A stretch of DNA of 64,000 nucleotides from Anaerolineae bacterium (GCA_019637615.1 JAHBVJ010000024.1:62001-126000), one strand, 5' to 3'. Shown: positions 24,538-34,227, counted from the first letter of the stretch. The notes: generated by a model not told the origin, from the letters alone. Numbers and translations are program-made.

Positions 24538-27513
24538 ATGAAATACCAGCGTCATACACCTACGATGGTTCGTATTCTCCTCATCATCGTCATAATTGTA
24601 GCAACTGTCGTTGGCATTTCTCAGTCTAGCAACACCAAGGCTGATGAACTTCTGAGCAAACAACGCGACGCTGCCGACATGCTACGCAAAACCGCCAACG
24701 GCGCAACAGTGCGTGTGATCGCCACGCTAAAGGGCAGCTTCCGACCCGAAGCTGTAATCGGGGTTGCAGGCACTCAAAGTCAGCGTGGCACAATCCAAGC
24801 ACTTCAAAACAGCATTTTAGCAACGCTCAGTGCGACAAAAGCCAAATATCAGGTGATCACGCAGTTTATTGTCTTCCCGCTGATCACGCTGGAAGTGGAT
24901 CAGGCAGCGCTGCAAGCTTTGATCGCCTCGCCTGACGTGGCAACCTTGCAAGAGGACGAACTGAGCAGCCCGACCGACCTCAGCTCAAACAACGTGATCG
25001 GTGCCCCCACGGCATGGTCGAGCGGCTATGATGGCACCGGCTGGACGGTCGGCATTCTCGACACGGGTGTGCAAACGACGCATCCCTTCTTTACGGGCAA
25101 AATTGATGCAGAAGCCTGTTTTTCCACGACCAGCGCGGCAAATTCCAGCGAAACATTATGTTCCAACGGACAGTCTACCTCTGGCAATAATCCCGGCATG
25201 ACGGGGACAGGCGCTGGCGTTAACTGCGACATTTCGATCAGTGGCTGCGAACACGGTACCCACGTGGCGGGTATCGCGGCAGGCAAAGATTATTCAGGTG
25301 GCCCCGGTTATAGCGGTGTCGGACGCGGCGCGCACATTATCGCGATACAGGTCTTTTCCAAGTTCACCACATCGGGTTTCTGCGGCGCAACTGTCCCCTG
25401 TGTATTGTCCTATAGCAATGACCAATTGGCGGCTCTTCAGTACATTTATACAACTCTGCGCGTCGGGCTGAATGTCTCCTCGCTCAACATGAGTTTAGGT
25501 GGCAATACCAAGTTTACCTCTGCATGTGATACGAATAGTCTCAAATCTGCTATCGATAACTTGCGTGCCGTTAACATCGCTACCGTGATCGCGGCGGGCA
25601 ATAACGGCTTTACGGATGGCTTAAGCGCGCCCGCTTGTATCTCAACCGCGATCAGTGTCGGGGCAACCAATGACGCCGATGCGGTCGCTTCGTTTTCCAA
25701 CCGTGCCAGTTTCATGAGTATCTACGCTCCCGGTGTCTCCATCGACTCATCTGTGCCGAACAACACGTTCGCTAATCTGCAAGGCACATCGATGGCGGCA
25801 CCGCATGTTACTGGTGCGTGGGCGGTCATGATGCAGCGCAAATCCAGTGCTACAGTCACGGAGGTGCTCACCGCGCTTCGCAATAACGGTGTCTCTATCA
25901 CGGATAGCGGGTTCACCGTGCCGCGTCTCAAGCTGGATACGGCGGTCTTGTCGCTCGTCACGCCCACGCCAACTGCGACTAGCACGTTTACGGCAACTGC
26001 CACCAAGACCAACACCCCGACCGCGACGAATACTGCAACTAGGACAAACACCCCAACGGCAACCAATACGCCGTCTAACACGCCGACCAGTACGTCTACG
26101 AACACGCCCAGCGCGACGAGTACATTCACGGCGACGGCAACCCATACGAACACAGCAACCAGCACCTTCACGGCGACGGCGACCAATACACCGACGGCAA
26201 CGGCAACCAACACGTCAACGTACACGCCCACCGCCACCAGCACACCAACCAACACGCCAACCAGTACCTTTACCTTCACTAACACGGCGACGGCGACCAA
26301 CACCAATACACCTACCAGCACCTTCACGCCTACCCACACCGCTACATCCACTGACACGCCGACGAGCACCTTCACCTTTACCAACACGGCGACGGCGACC
26401 AACACCAGCACACCAACAAGCACCTTCACGCCGACTCATACGCCGACCGTTACTGATACGCCAACGGAAACGTTGACGCCCACCAACACGTTTACGGCGA
26501 CGAATACGGCGACGCCGAGCGATACGCCAACGATAACCTTGACACCTACAGAGACATCGACGGCAACCAATACGCCTACACCGTCAAGCACGTCAACACC
26601 AACGAGTACGCCGACGCCAACTTTGACGCTAACCGCCACAGCGACCAGCAGCCCGACGGCAACGCCATCACGGACTCCAACGGCAACCGCTACGCTGTTC
26701 GTTCCGACAGCAACGGCGACCGCCACTGGCACGATTGTCGCGCTGCATCAAGACACCATCGGCATTTTCCGTCCGAGTGTGAGCACTTTCTATTTCCGTA
26801 ACTCGAATACAACGGGCTTCGCGGATAGCACAGTAACCTTTGGTTCACCGACCTATCTGCCCGTTACGGGCGACTGGAATGGTGACGGCATCGACACACC
26901 GGGTGTGTACAACAGCGCTACGGGTCAGTTCTACCTGACCAACAGCACGGGTAACCCTGCTGTACTCAGCTATGCTTTCATCCTCGGCAACCCCGGCGAT
27001 CTACCTATCGCGGGCGACTGGGATGGTGATGGTCACGACTCGGTCGGTGTCTACCGTCCGTCCAACGGCCTGATCTACCTGAAGAACAGCCTTACCACGG
27101 GCTTTGCCGACTTCACGATGGTGCTCGGCAGTCCCGGCGATGTTGGGATTGCGGGCGACTGGAACGGCGACGGCAAAGACAGCCCCGGTGTTTATCGTCC
27201 ATCCAACGGCGTTTTCTATCTGACCGACCAGATTTGCAATTGCAGTGTGTTCGCGGATTACCAGCTCGCGTTCGGCGTTCTCGGTGATACGCCCTTCACG
27301 GGCGATTGGAACGGGGATAGCAAGAGCGGCATCGGTGTCTTCCGTCGCAGCAACGGGCTAACTTATCTCAAAAACACGCTAGTGACGGGCTTCGCTGATT
27401 CCGACTTTGTCTTCGGCGTTACCAATGATTATCCATTGGGTGGATATTGGGTACGCGTCGCCGCGCCGTCAGGAGTTGGCGAGGTCGCGCCTACCTTCAT
27501 CCCTAACCCGTAA
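24538..27513 (+). CDS. secreted subtilisin-family (S8) serine protease with Thr-rich linker and FG-GAP-like repeats
   Basis: About 991 residues. The ATG at 24538 is chosen over an in-frame start 15 bases upstream because GGAG lies seven bases before it. A signal or anchor helix ('TMVRILLIIVIIVATVVGI') is followed by an I9-like propeptide. The protease domain (about 145-470) has Asp in 'VGILDTGVQTTHPF', His in 'CEHGTHVAGIAAG', oxyanion Asn in 'VIAAGNNG' and Ser in 'LQGTSMAAPHVTGA'. A linker of about 256 Thr/Pro/Ala/Ser/Asn residues follows. The end has about five repeats around 'GDWNGDG', 'GVYRPSNGxxYL' and 'GFADxxxxFG', resembling calcium-binding FG-GAP/VCBS units. Probably an extracellular or surface protease. 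Confidence 0.93.
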   Translation: MKYQRHTPTMVRILLIIVIIVATVVGISQSSNTKADELLSKQRDAADMLRKTANGATVRVIATLKGSFRPEAVIGVAGTQSQRGTIQALQNSILATLSATKAKYQVITQFIVFPLITLEVDQAALQALIASPDVATLQEDELSSPTDLSSNNVIGAPTAWSSGYDGTGWTVGILDTGVQTTHPFFTGKIDAEACFSTTSAANSSETLCSNGQSTSGNNPGMTGTGAGVNCDISISGCEHGTHVAGIAAGKDYSGGPGYSGVGRGAHIIAIQVFSKFTTSGFCGATVPCVLSYSNDQLAALQYIYTTLRVGLNVSSLNMSLGGNTKFTSACDTNSLKSAIDNLRAVNIATVIAAGNNGFTDGLSAPACISTAISVGATNDADAVASFSNRASFMSIYAPGVSIDSSVPNNTFANLQGTSMAAPHVTGAWAVMMQRKSSATVTEVLTALRNNGVSITDSGFTVPRLKLDTAVLSLVTPTPTATSTFTATATKTNTPTATNTATRTNTPTATNTPSNTPTSTSTNTPSATSTFTATATHTNTATSTFTATATNTPTATATNTSTYTPTATSTPTNTPTSTFTFTNTATATNTNTPTSTFTPTHTATSTDTPTSTFTFTNTATATNTSTPTSTFTPTHTPTVTDTPTETLTPTNTFTATNTATPSDTPTITLTPTETSTATNTPTPSSTSTPTSTPTPTLTLTATATSSPTATPSRTPTATATLFVPTATATATGTIVALHQDTIGIFRPSVSTFYFRNSNTTGFADSTVTFGSPTYLPVTGDWNGDGIDTPGVYNSATGQFYLTNSTGNPAVLSYAFILGNPGDLPIAGDWDGDGHDSVGVYRPSNGLIYLKNSLTTGFADFTMVLGSPGDVGIAGDWNGDGKDSPGVYRPSNGVFYLTDQICNCSVFADYQLAFGVLGDTPFTGDWNGDSKSGIGVFRRSNGLTYLKNTLVTGFADSDFVFGVTNDYPLGGYWVRVAAPSGVGEVAPTFIPNP
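25960..26727 (+). repeat. low-complexity Thr/Pro-rich coding repeat
   Basis: About 256 codons made mainly of ACN and CCN triplets, with recurring blocks such as 'TSTFTFTNTATATNT' at two places about 120 bases apart. It codes for the extended linker of the subtilase. The complementary strand stays open as a Val-rich frame by composition alone. Confidence 0.85.
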
Positions 27514-27525
27514 GATCATCGCAGC

Positions 27526-27552
27526 ATAGGGCGGAGTACATCTCCGCCCTAT
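27526..27552 (+). terminator. hairpin after subtilase
   Basis: Perfect 11-base stem ATAGGGCGGAG / CTCCGCCCTAT with a 5-base loop, 13 bases after the stop. No T run. Confidence 0.65.
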
Positions 27553-27568
27553 GGAATACATGCGCAAT

Positions 27569-27606
27569 AAAAAGCCCCGTTCTCAGGTAATGAAAACAGG
27601 GCTTTT
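27569..27606. terminator. bidirectional terminator
   Basis: AAAAAGCCCCGTT pairs with AACAGGGCTTTT with one mismatch and has A/T ends that give U-runs in both directions. It lies between the subtilase and GH57-like gene stops. Confidence 0.8.
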
Positions 27607-27629
27607 CATTTGTCTGTCCTGAGGAGTTG

Positions 27630-29123
27630 TCACTCAGGCATCGCGACGGGATGTTCAGCCGCACCATTCGTCGGCTTGATCGACGCCTGTTCGGGCGCGG
27701 CTTCGTTCTCGACCTCGGCCTCGCTCACCGGGTGCGGTAAAAAGCCAAATTCCTGTGCTTGTTTCTCGTACATCTCCGCACCAGTAACCTGCGTGATCGG
27801 GCTTTTCACCATCGAGAAATGATGCTCGATATGCTCATGAATATTCTCGTCCGTCACCTGTTCAGCGAGGTGAATGGCATACGCCACGCTGGCGATCACG
27901 CTCCATGCTTCGCGCCGATCCACATCGTCATGATACAGCGCATCGCTGGTATAACTGCGGGCGATGAATGCTTCTGCATCGAGCAGATTCAGCAGGCGTT
28001 CTTCCTTCTCGCTGGTCATGCTGATGCCGTGTTCGGACAAGAATTTTGGCTTTTTGCTTTCATCTAGCCACACGCGGACATAATCGTTACGCAGTTGCCA
28101 CGGTTCTGCACTAGCCGTATAAGCGGCTTGTTGATACAGATCATCCACGGCGTTCGCGGCAGAGTCCAGTGCATGAACGAAAGCAGGTTTCCAGCGGCTA
28201 TCCCCGATGGTGCATTCACAACCGGTCAACCAGCGGGCGAGACCGTGATAGCAGTTCCACGAGCTAAATGGCTTGATCTCGATATCATATTTGGGTGGGT
28301 TATCGCGGATATATTCATCCAACGTCACCACATGATACCCGACCGAGGAAGCCTCATATTCCAGCAAATAATGCAAGAACTGTTCTTCCCCGATGTGATG
28401 ATGCCCGAAGGTCTCGCCATCGACGGCAATCAGCGTCAACTGCCCGCCGCGACGACTGGAAAGCTGGTTGCGTGCCCAGTGCCCCGCGCCGCCCACATTC
28501 TGGATGTTGAACGACAAATCGTTGGAAAGTTCATCATTGCGAATATACGCTGCAATCGAGCGTCCGCCGCCCAGATCGACGTTGTATGGCCCTGCGCCAT
28601 CGACCATATCGCCGCTCTTCACTTGCCCTTGCGCCAGAATCACGTAGCGATAACCGAGCGACGCAGCGATCCGCAGCGTCGTCATATCGACCGCCATTTC
28701 TGGCAACCACAAACCTTGTGGCTCACGTCCATAATATTGGCGGAAGGCTTCGCGTCCCCAATATAACTGCATCGTGATGTCACGCGGCTTCAGCAGCGGC
28801 AAAATCGCATGATACAGCGGCGTGCCGACGGCGTTGCCCGCCTTCTTTTGCTGGCGGCTGATCCGTTCCGCACGCACGATGCGGTCAAAGGTCTCCGGCG
28901 CGCGGCGCTTGAGCCAACCCATCAGGGGTTGGCCTATATCAAAGCTGATCCGTTCGAAGTTGCCCATTTCGGCGTTAGGCCGATACGACTCCGCTGTTGC
29001 TCGTTCATTCCAGTTACGGAATTCGCCCGCACTTGGCTCCGTACCGATCTGACCAGTTGCAGGGTTGCCACGTGGTGGTTGATCAAAATGGGCATGGATA
29101 CATAAATATCGATTGCGAGACAT
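27630..29123 (-). CDS. glycoside hydrolase family 57-like protein (DUF3536 type)
   Basis: A 497-residue cytoplasmic enzyme likely to act on alpha-glucans. The N-terminal 'YLCIHAHFDQPPRGNP' matches conserved region 1 of GH57. 'QGLWLPEMAVDMTTLRIAA' matches the region carrying the nucleophile Glu. The C-terminal half, from about residue 290 ('FSSWNCYHGLARWLTGCEC'), is of the DUF3536 kind. GGAG lies eight bases before the start. It follows glgC by 15 bases on the same strand, so both probably serve glycogen turnover. The exact reaction (amylase, branching or transferase) cannot be told. Confidence 0.85.
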   Translation of the reverse strand: MSRNRYLCIHAHFDQPPRGNPATGQIGTEPSAGEFRNWNERATAESYRPNAEMGNFERISFDIGQPLMGWLKRRAPETFDRIVRAERISRQQKKAGNAVGTPLYHAILPLLKPRDITMQLYWGREAFRQYYGREPQGLWLPEMAVDMTTLRIAASLGYRYVILAQGQVKSGDMVDGAGPYNVDLGGGRSIAAYIRNDELSNDLSFNIQNVGGAGHWARNQLSSRRGGQLTLIAVDGETFGHHHIGEEQFLHYLLEYEASSVGYHVVTLDEYIRDNPPKYDIEIKPFSSWNCYHGLARWLTGCECTIGDSRWKPAFVHALDSAANAVDDLYQQAAYTASAEPWQLRNDYVRVWLDESKKPKFLSEHGISMTSEKEERLLNLLDAEAFIARSYTSDALYHDDVDRREAWSVIASVAYAIHLAEQVTDENIHEHIEHHFSMVKSPITQVTGAEMYEKQAQEFGFLPHPVSEAEVENEAAPEQASIKPTNGAAEHPVAMPE

Positions 29124-29138
29124 CTGAACGTCTCCTCA

Positions 29139-30413
29139 CTAGGACTTAGCGGCTTTCTTTTCGTTGAACAACTTCTTGCCGTTCGGGACTATCTTGTCAG
29201 TGACATATTCTTCGAAATCTTCCGGCCCCAAATCGGTGCCGATCACGACATTGCGACCAAGCGTAAAGCCTGCGGGAATGCGTGCATTCTTACCGATCAC
29301 GGTGATTCCCAGATCGCCCAACTCTTGGATCTTACCAACTTTAGCGCCGTGCCCGATCACGGCCTGTTTATCGATGATGCAGCGCTCTACTACAGCGCTT
29401 GCCTCAATGTATGAGTCGGTTAGGATGATCGACTCGCGGATGACTGCCTTTGGCCCGACATACACCCCCGGCGAGAGGATGCTGCGCTCGACCACCGCGC
29501 CTTCACAGATGACGACGCCGTTGGTGATCATGCTGTTCTTGATCACCGCGCCTTGTTCGATCACGCTGGGCGGACGTTCCTCACTGCGCGTGTGGATTAC
29601 CCAATCACGGTTATTCAAACTCAACGCAGGGGGCCGGTTCAGCAAATCCATGTGGGCGTCCCAATACGCATCAACCGTTCCCACATCCACCCAATACCCT
29701 TGGAAGGGATAGGCGAAGACCTTCATATTTTGCGCCACCATACGGGGGATGATGTCCTTACCGAAGTCGTGCGAGGAAGACGAACGCGCCGCATCTTCCG
29801 TCAGCATTTTTTCAAGCACTTGGGTACTAAACACATACACGCCCATACTGGCATTATTGCCGGGGGGATTGGCGGGCTTTTCTACAAAATCTTTTACGTG
29901 ATTTTTGGAATCGACATCAAGGATACCAAATCGGTTGGCTTCATCCATTGGCACTTGGATCGAACACACCGTCATGTCCGCGCCTTTACTGATGTGATAA
30001 TCAACGAGTTCGCTGTAATCCATCTCGTAAATATGATCGCCTGAAAGAACCAGCACATAATCAGCGCTGCCGCGCACCACGAAATTCAAGTTTTGCCAGA
30101 CCGCATCTGCCGTGCCAATGTACCAATCGGTGTCTTTTCGCCCCTTAAACGGCTGCAACAGTTGCACACCGCCCGTGAAACTGCGGTCAAGATCCCACGG
30201 TTGCCCCCGACCAATGTGATCGTTCAAGCTGTGGGGACGATATTGTGTCAGAATAACCACATCGAAGATGCCGGAATTAACACAGTTGCTTAACGCGAAA
30301 TCGATAATTCGGTACTTACCAGCGAAAGGGACGGCAGGTTTGGCGCGTTTAGCGGTCAGAACGCTCAACCTTGTTCCTTCTCCACCGGCTAGGATGACTG
30401 CGCGTGTTTTCAT
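29139..30413 (-). CDS. glgC: glucose-1-phosphate adenylyltransferase (ADP-glucose pyrophosphorylase)
   Basis: A 424-residue enzyme making ADP-glucose from glucose-1-phosphate and ATP, the committed step of bacterial glycogen synthesis. The nucleotidyltransferase domain begins 'AVILAGGEGTRLSVLTAKRA' with 'KPAVPFAGKYRIIDFALSNC'. 'VLSGDHIYEMDY' is the sugar-nucleotide metal site, and 'FVEKPANPP' carries the sugar-phosphate Lys. The C-terminal left-handed beta-helix of hexapeptide repeats runs from about residue 290. It is first in a two-gene operon with the GH57-like enzyme. A TATAAT sits about 55 bases upstream. Confidence 0.96.
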   Translation of the reverse strand: MKTRAVILAGGEGTRLSVLTAKRAKPAVPFAGKYRIIDFALSNCVNSGIFDVVILTQYRPHSLNDHIGRGQPWDLDRSFTGGVQLLQPFKGRKDTDWYIGTADAVWQNLNFVVRGSADYVLVLSGDHIYEMDYSELVDYHISKGADMTVCSIQVPMDEANRFGILDVDSKNHVKDFVEKPANPPGNNASMGVYVFSTQVLEKMLTEDAARSSSSHDFGKDIIPRMVAQNMKVFAYPFQGYWVDVGTVDAYWDAHMDLLNRPPALSLNNRDWVIHTRSEERPPSVIEQGAVIKNSMITNGVVICEGAVVERSILSPGVYVGPKAVIRESIILTDSYIEASAVVERCIIDKQAVIGHGAKVGKIQELGDLGITVIGKNARIPAGFTLGRNVVIGTDLGPEDFEEYVTDKIVPNGKKLFNEKKAAKS

Positions 30414-30720
30414 TCCTCGTTCACTCCTAAAACAGATTTAAGTTTCGTACTTAATCAACCTACTTTCATTATAGGCGCAAGTCCGGCTTTGTGCCCATAA
30501 TCTGGTCTAAATAACTAACTGATTTTCGTTAAATTTTTGTTGGCTTCTGACGAGTCAAAAAATCTGCTTCAGTGTTGGGGGTGATTCAAGCGTAATGAAG
30601 CTATCCGCAGCCTCATGATCGGCAAAGCCGCCATGTCCAAGTGCCGTGCTTTCTATTACAATTCAGAAATGAAATCTTCACGCGTCGATGTGATTTAAAC
30701 AGGTTACTGCGAGGTGTTGT
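30414..30720. other. divergent intergenic region upstream of glgC
   Basis: 307 AT-rich bases between glgC (minus) and the HEAT-like gene (plus). On the minus strand TATAAT lies at 30468-30473, a good -10 for glgC, but I find no matching -35 at 16-18 bases. A GAGGTG ribosome site serves the plus gene. No gene seen in the gap. Confidence 0.45.
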
Positions 30721-31173
30721 ATGAATTATCATGGATTACCACCCTCTCAACTTGTCGATCTGTTCGCGGACAAGACTCAGCGCAATGCGGCGATTGTCGC
30801 CCTGATCGGTGGCCTCACCGCTACTGAACTCCGCCGCGTCAGCGTCTCGGACGCGGCCAAACAAGCGTTGATCACTGGCCTCAAGCATCCTAACAGCAAA
30901 GTGCGCTGGTGGTGCATCCAACTCATGGATCACGTAGCCGATGAGAGTTATCTGACTCCGTTGCTCGAAGCCGCCAAGACAGACGCCACGCCCAAAAACC
31001 GTCGCCATGCCCTCCACGCACTAACTTGTGAAGTCTGCAAACCGGATCGCTGTGCGCTTGACATCGACATTCGTGCCGAGTTAGCCACCATCGCCCACAC
31101 TGATCCAGACGCTTCCGTGCGCCTGATGGCGCGTCAAGAGTTAGCCGAGCTAAACGCTAAGAAATCCGCCTGA
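30721..31173 (+). CDS. HEAT-repeat protein
   Basis: A 150-residue all-helical protein. Helical pairs around 'AAIVALIGGLTATELRRVSV', 'ALITGLKHPNSKVRWWCIQL', 'YLTPLLEAAKTDATPKNRRH' and 'ELATIAHTDPDASVRLMARQ' follow the HEAT/PBS-lyase-like spacing. Such proteins are protein-binding scaffolds and no catalytic residue is expected. A GAGGTG site precedes the start by four bases. The methyltransferase gene follows 36 bases later, so they may share a transcript. Partner unknown. Confidence 0.75.
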   Translation: MNYHGLPPSQLVDLFADKTQRNAAIVALIGGLTATELRRVSVSDAAKQALITGLKHPNSKVRWWCIQLMDHVADESYLTPLLEAAKTDATPKNRRHALHALTCEVCKPDRCALDIDIRAELATIAHTDPDASVRLMARQELAELNAKKSA

Positions 31174-31209
31174 TCCATCGTTGCGAATAGCCTGAAAGCG
31201 AGGTTCCGT

Positions 31210-32022
31210 ATGAGTGATGCGCCCCATGTAGACGCCAATGTCGGACGTTGGTTTGGCATCGCCGCTGTCTATGATCAATCCCGTCCCACACCGCCCAAAG
31301 CCTTGATCCCCATTCTGACTCAGATTGCGCGGATCACCCGTCCGCGCTGTGTTGTTGATCTCGGCAGCGGGACGGGACTTTCCACCCGCCTGTGGGCAGA
31401 CGACGCCGACGAGGTAATCGGCATCGAGCCAAACGACGAGATGCGGCAGGTTGCGGAAGCCAGCTCGGTGGGGCTGACCAACGTGCGCTATCAAAAAGGC
31501 TTGTCCATCGCGACGGGCTTGCCGGACGCCAGCGCCGAGATCGTCACCGCCTCGCAATCATTGCACTGGATGGAACCGACAGGTACCTTCGCGGAGATTG
31601 CCCGTCTGTTGCGTCCCGGAGGTGTCTTCGCCGCAATCGATGGCGATTTTCCGCCTACCGTCAATTGGGAAGCCGAAATCATCGATGAGGCCTTCAAAGA
31701 TCGCGTGCGACGCCTCGCCATCGAGCGCGCGCCGAACAAAAATATGCGGCAGTGGGAAAAAGATGGGCATTTAGGCCGGATGCAAGCCAGCGGACAGTTC
31801 CGCTATACCAAGGAAATTGCCCTCTCCAGCATGGAAACAGGCAGCGCCGAGCGCATGGTAAACATCGCGCTCAGTCGCAGCCCGCATCAAGTCCTGATCA
31901 ACGCTGGTATGACCGACGACGAAATCGGCATTCCGGCCTTCCGCGCCGAGATGCACCGCCTCTTGGGCGAAGGGACGTTTCCGCTATATTTCACCTATCG
32001 GGTGCGGATCGGCGTGAAGTAG
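31210..32022 (+). CDS. class I SAM-dependent methyltransferase
   Basis: A 270-residue methyltransferase of the UbiE/COQ5-like fold. Motif I is 'CVVDLGSGTGLSTRLW', motif II 'VIGIEPNDEMRQVA', and 'VTASQSLHWMEPTGTFAEIA' with 'LRPGGVFAAIDGDF' form the post-I motifs. The opening 'WFGIAAVYDQSRPTPPKAL' is common in small-molecule methyltransferases of this family. The target is unknown. A terminator-like hairpin follows the stop. Confidence 0.9.
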   Translation: MSDAPHVDANVGRWFGIAAVYDQSRPTPPKALIPILTQIARITRPRCVVDLGSGTGLSTRLWADDADEVIGIEPNDEMRQVAEASSVGLTNVRYQKGLSIATGLPDASAEIVTASQSLHWMEPTGTFAEIARLLRPGGVFAAIDGDFPPTVNWEAEIIDEAFKDRVRRLAIERAPNKNMRQWEKDGHLGRMQASGQFRYTKEIALSSMETGSAERMVNIALSRSPHQVLINAGMTDDEIGIPAFRAEMHRLLGEGTFPLYFTYRVRIGVK

Positions 32023-32031
32023 CCGCGAAAC

Positions 32032-32055
32032 TGCCCCTTCGACGGTGAAGGGGCA
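32032..32055. terminator. hairpin between convergent genes
   Basis: Perfect stem TGCCCCTTC / GAAGGGGCA with a 6-base loop between the methyltransferase stop and the sucD stop. Confidence 0.65.
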
Positions 32056-32083
32056 ATCAGTGTATTCAGTGTATCAGCGTAGT

Positions 32084-32941
32084 TTACAGCAGATCGGGGA
32101 TTTGCTCAGGGTGGTCAGCCACCTTGATATTCGCCGCCTTGAGCGCCTCGACCTTTTCCGCGTGGGTGCCCTTACCAGACTCGATTAACGCGCCAGCGTG
32201 CCCCATCGTGCGGCCTTCCGGCGCGGCCTTCCCCGCGATGAACGCCACCACAGGCTTGGTCATCTTGGTTTTGATGTACTCGGCGGCTTTCTGTTCCGCG
32301 TCGCCGCCAATTTCACCGATCAGCACGATTTTCTCGGTCTGCGGATCGTCTTCAAACATTTGCAGCACATCGATGAAATTCGTCCCGCTCACCGGATCGC
32401 CGCCGATGCCGACGCAGCTGCTCTGCCCGATCCCGCGCTGCGAGAGGGCGCTCATCACTTCATAGGTCAGCGTACCGCTCTTGGACACGATGCCCACGCT
32501 GCCGGGTAAGCCCGCGTAACCGGGGATGATTCCGACTTTGGCCTGACCGGGCGTCAACAAGCCGGGGCAGTTCGCGCCCACCAGACGGCTGCTGCTGGCG
32601 TCGATGTACGTGCGCACGCGCATCATATCCGCGATAGGGATGCCCTCGGTGATGCACACGATCAGCTCGATCTTCGCGTCAATCGCCTCGAAGATCGCAT
32701 CCGCCGCGAAGCGGGGCGGCACGAAGATGCATGTCGCGTTCGCGCCTGTCGCTTGTCTTGCCTCTTTGACCGTATCGAATACCGGGATGCGCCCTTCGAA
32801 CCACTCGCCACCCTTACCGGGGGTCACGCCGCCGACCACATTGGTGCCGTATTCGATCATCTGCTTTGCATGATACGAGCCTTCGCGTCCTGTGATTCCC
32901 TGAATGAGCAGACGCGTATTCTTATCTGCGAGAATTGCCAT
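32084..32941 (-). CDS. sucD: succinate-CoA ligase alpha subunit
   Basis: A 285-residue subunit of the TCA-cycle enzyme that interconverts succinyl-CoA and succinate with nucleotide triphosphate formation. The CoA-binding fold starts 'RLLIQGITGREGSYHAKQM'. 'GIIPGYAGLPGSVGIVSKSG' and 'VGIGGDPVSGTNFIDVL' follow, and the phospho-acceptor His lies in 'RTMGHAGALI'. The beta subunit gene is just upstream on the same strand, as usual. A three-unit heptad repeat lies in the gap. Confidence 0.97.
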   Translation of the reverse strand: MAILADKNTRLLIQGITGREGSYHAKQMIEYGTNVVGGVTPGKGGEWFEGRIPVFDTVKEARQATGANATCIFVPPRFAADAIFEAIDAKIELIVCITEGIPIADMMRVRTYIDASSSRLVGANCPGLLTPGQAKVGIIPGYAGLPGSVGIVSKSGTLTYEVMSALSQRGIGQSSCVGIGGDPVSGTNFIDVLQMFEDDPQTEKIVLIGEIGGDAEQKAAEYIKTKMTKPVVAFIAGKAAPEGRTMGHAGALIESGKGTHAEKVEALKAANIKVADHPEQIPDLL

Positions 32942-33037
32942 TATCGTTAATTGCTCCTAAAAATAACGCATATCGAGTCAGCCGGTCTGGGAGCTGCTTA
33001 ACGCCTGACGATCACATCATCAGTCTTAGCTCAGGAT

Positions 33038-33058
33038 TAAGCACCCAGCACTAAGCAC
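33038..33058 (+). repeat. AGCAC heptad array (3 units)
   Basis: TAAGCAC, CCAGCAC, TAAGCAC in exact 7-base period in the sucC-sucD gap. Related four-unit arrays occur at 59705 and 60580. Confidence 0.65.
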
Positions 33059-33063
33059 TTCTT

Positions 33064-34227
33064 TTACCCTTTTGCCGCCAGCACTGCCTTCTGCGCCGCT
33101 TCGTACAATGTTGCCGCGCTCTGAAGGTTAGGAATATTGGCCTCTTCGATGATTTTGCGGCCTTCTTCGGCGTTCGTACCCGCCAAGCGCACCACCAACG
33201 GCACATTGATTTGCACTTCGTTCATCGCTTGGATCACGCCACGTGCCACTTCGTCGCCGCGCGTGATGCCACCGAAGATGTTCATCAAAATCGCCTTCAC
33301 CTTCGGATCGGACAGGATGATCCGTAGCGCCGTCGCCACTTTATCTGCCTTCGCGCCGCCGCCAACATCGAGGAAGTTCGCTGGCCCGCCGCCTTCGATG
33401 CCCATCTTCTTGGCGATGTCCATCGTGATGTCCATCGTCGTCATGGCTAACCCCGCGCCGTTGACCATGCAGCCGATGTTGCCGTCCAGCTTGATGAAGT
33501 TCAAGCCAGCTTCGCGCGCCTGCGTCTCTTCAATCGGCTCGGCTTGCGTATCGCGCAGCGGCACCAGATCGGGATGACGCATCAGCGCGTTATCGTCCAA
33601 CGTGACTTTGCCATCCAACGCGATCAACGTGCCCGCGCCCGTGATCACCAGCGGATTGATCTCCGCCAGCGTGCAGTCATTGGCGATGAAGCATTTATAC
33701 AGATTCGACGCGATCTGAATGAACTGCGTCCATAATTCGTGGGGAAGCTGGATGCCCGCCGCCAGATTTCGCGCCTGATACTCGCGCAGACCGAGGAACG
33801 GGTTGACGTGTTCGCGGATGATCTTGTCGGGCGTTTCGCGGTTGACCTGCTCGATGTCCATGCCGCCCGCCGCCGACGCCATCAACAGGGGACGACGTGC
33901 CGCGCGGTCATTGGTCACAGCGAGATAAATCTCCTGCTTAATGTCCGCGCCCGGATCGATCAAAACTTTATTGACGGTCAGCCCTTTGATCTTCATGCCG
34001 AGGATTTCGGAAGCGCGGGCTTTGGCTTCATCAGCAGATTTCGCTAGTTTTACACCACCGGCCTTACCACGTCCACCCGTCAGCACCTGCGCCTTGACGA
34101 CGACCGTCCCGCCAATTTCCTGTGCGATCTGGTAGGCTTCATCGGGCGTGGTGGCGACTTTCCCTTTTGGTGTTGGGACGCCAAATTGGGAAAATAATTC
34201 TTTCGATTGATATTCGTGTAGGTTCAC
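33064..34227 (-). CDS. sucC: succinate-CoA ligase beta subunit
   Basis: A 387-residue subunit carrying the nucleotide and succinate sites. The frame extends to 34350, but the family N-terminus 'NLHEYQSKELFSQFGVPTPK' begins at a GTG at 34227 with GGAGG just upstream, giving the usual length. The ATP-grasp domain has 'VVVKAQVLTGGRGKAGGVKL'. The C-terminal domain has 'GCMVNGAGLAMTTMDI' and 'ILMNIFGGITRGDEVA'. Upstream on the same strand is a leader with two competing stems. sucD follows after a 122-base gap. Confidence 0.97.
   Translation of the reverse strand: MNLHEYQSKELFSQFGVPTPKGKVATTPDEAYQIAQEIGGTVVVKAQVLTGGRGKAGGVKLAKSADEAKARASEILGMKIKGLTVNKVLIDPGADIKQEIYLAVTNDRAARRPLLMASAAGGMDIEQVNRETPDKIIREHVNPFLGLREYQARNLAAGIQLPHELWTQFIQIASNLYKCFIANDCTLAEINPLVITGAGTLIALDGKVTLDDNALMRHPDLVPLRDTQAEPIEETQAREAGLNFIKLDGNIGCMVNGAGLAMTTMDITMDIAKKMGIEGGGPANFLDVGGGAKADKVATALRIILSDPKVKAILMNIFGGITRGDEVARGVIQAMNEVQINVPLVVRLAGTNAEEGRKIIEEANIPNLQSAATLYEAAQKAVLAAKG

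Noticed and set aside
25722..26732. Long Val/Leu-rich minus-strand frames opposite the subtilase linker
   Set aside because: They are the complement of ACN/CCN codons, stay open by composition, and have no family likeness.
28095..28766. 223-codon plus-strand frame
   Set aside because: Antisense to the GH57-like gene with no independent support.
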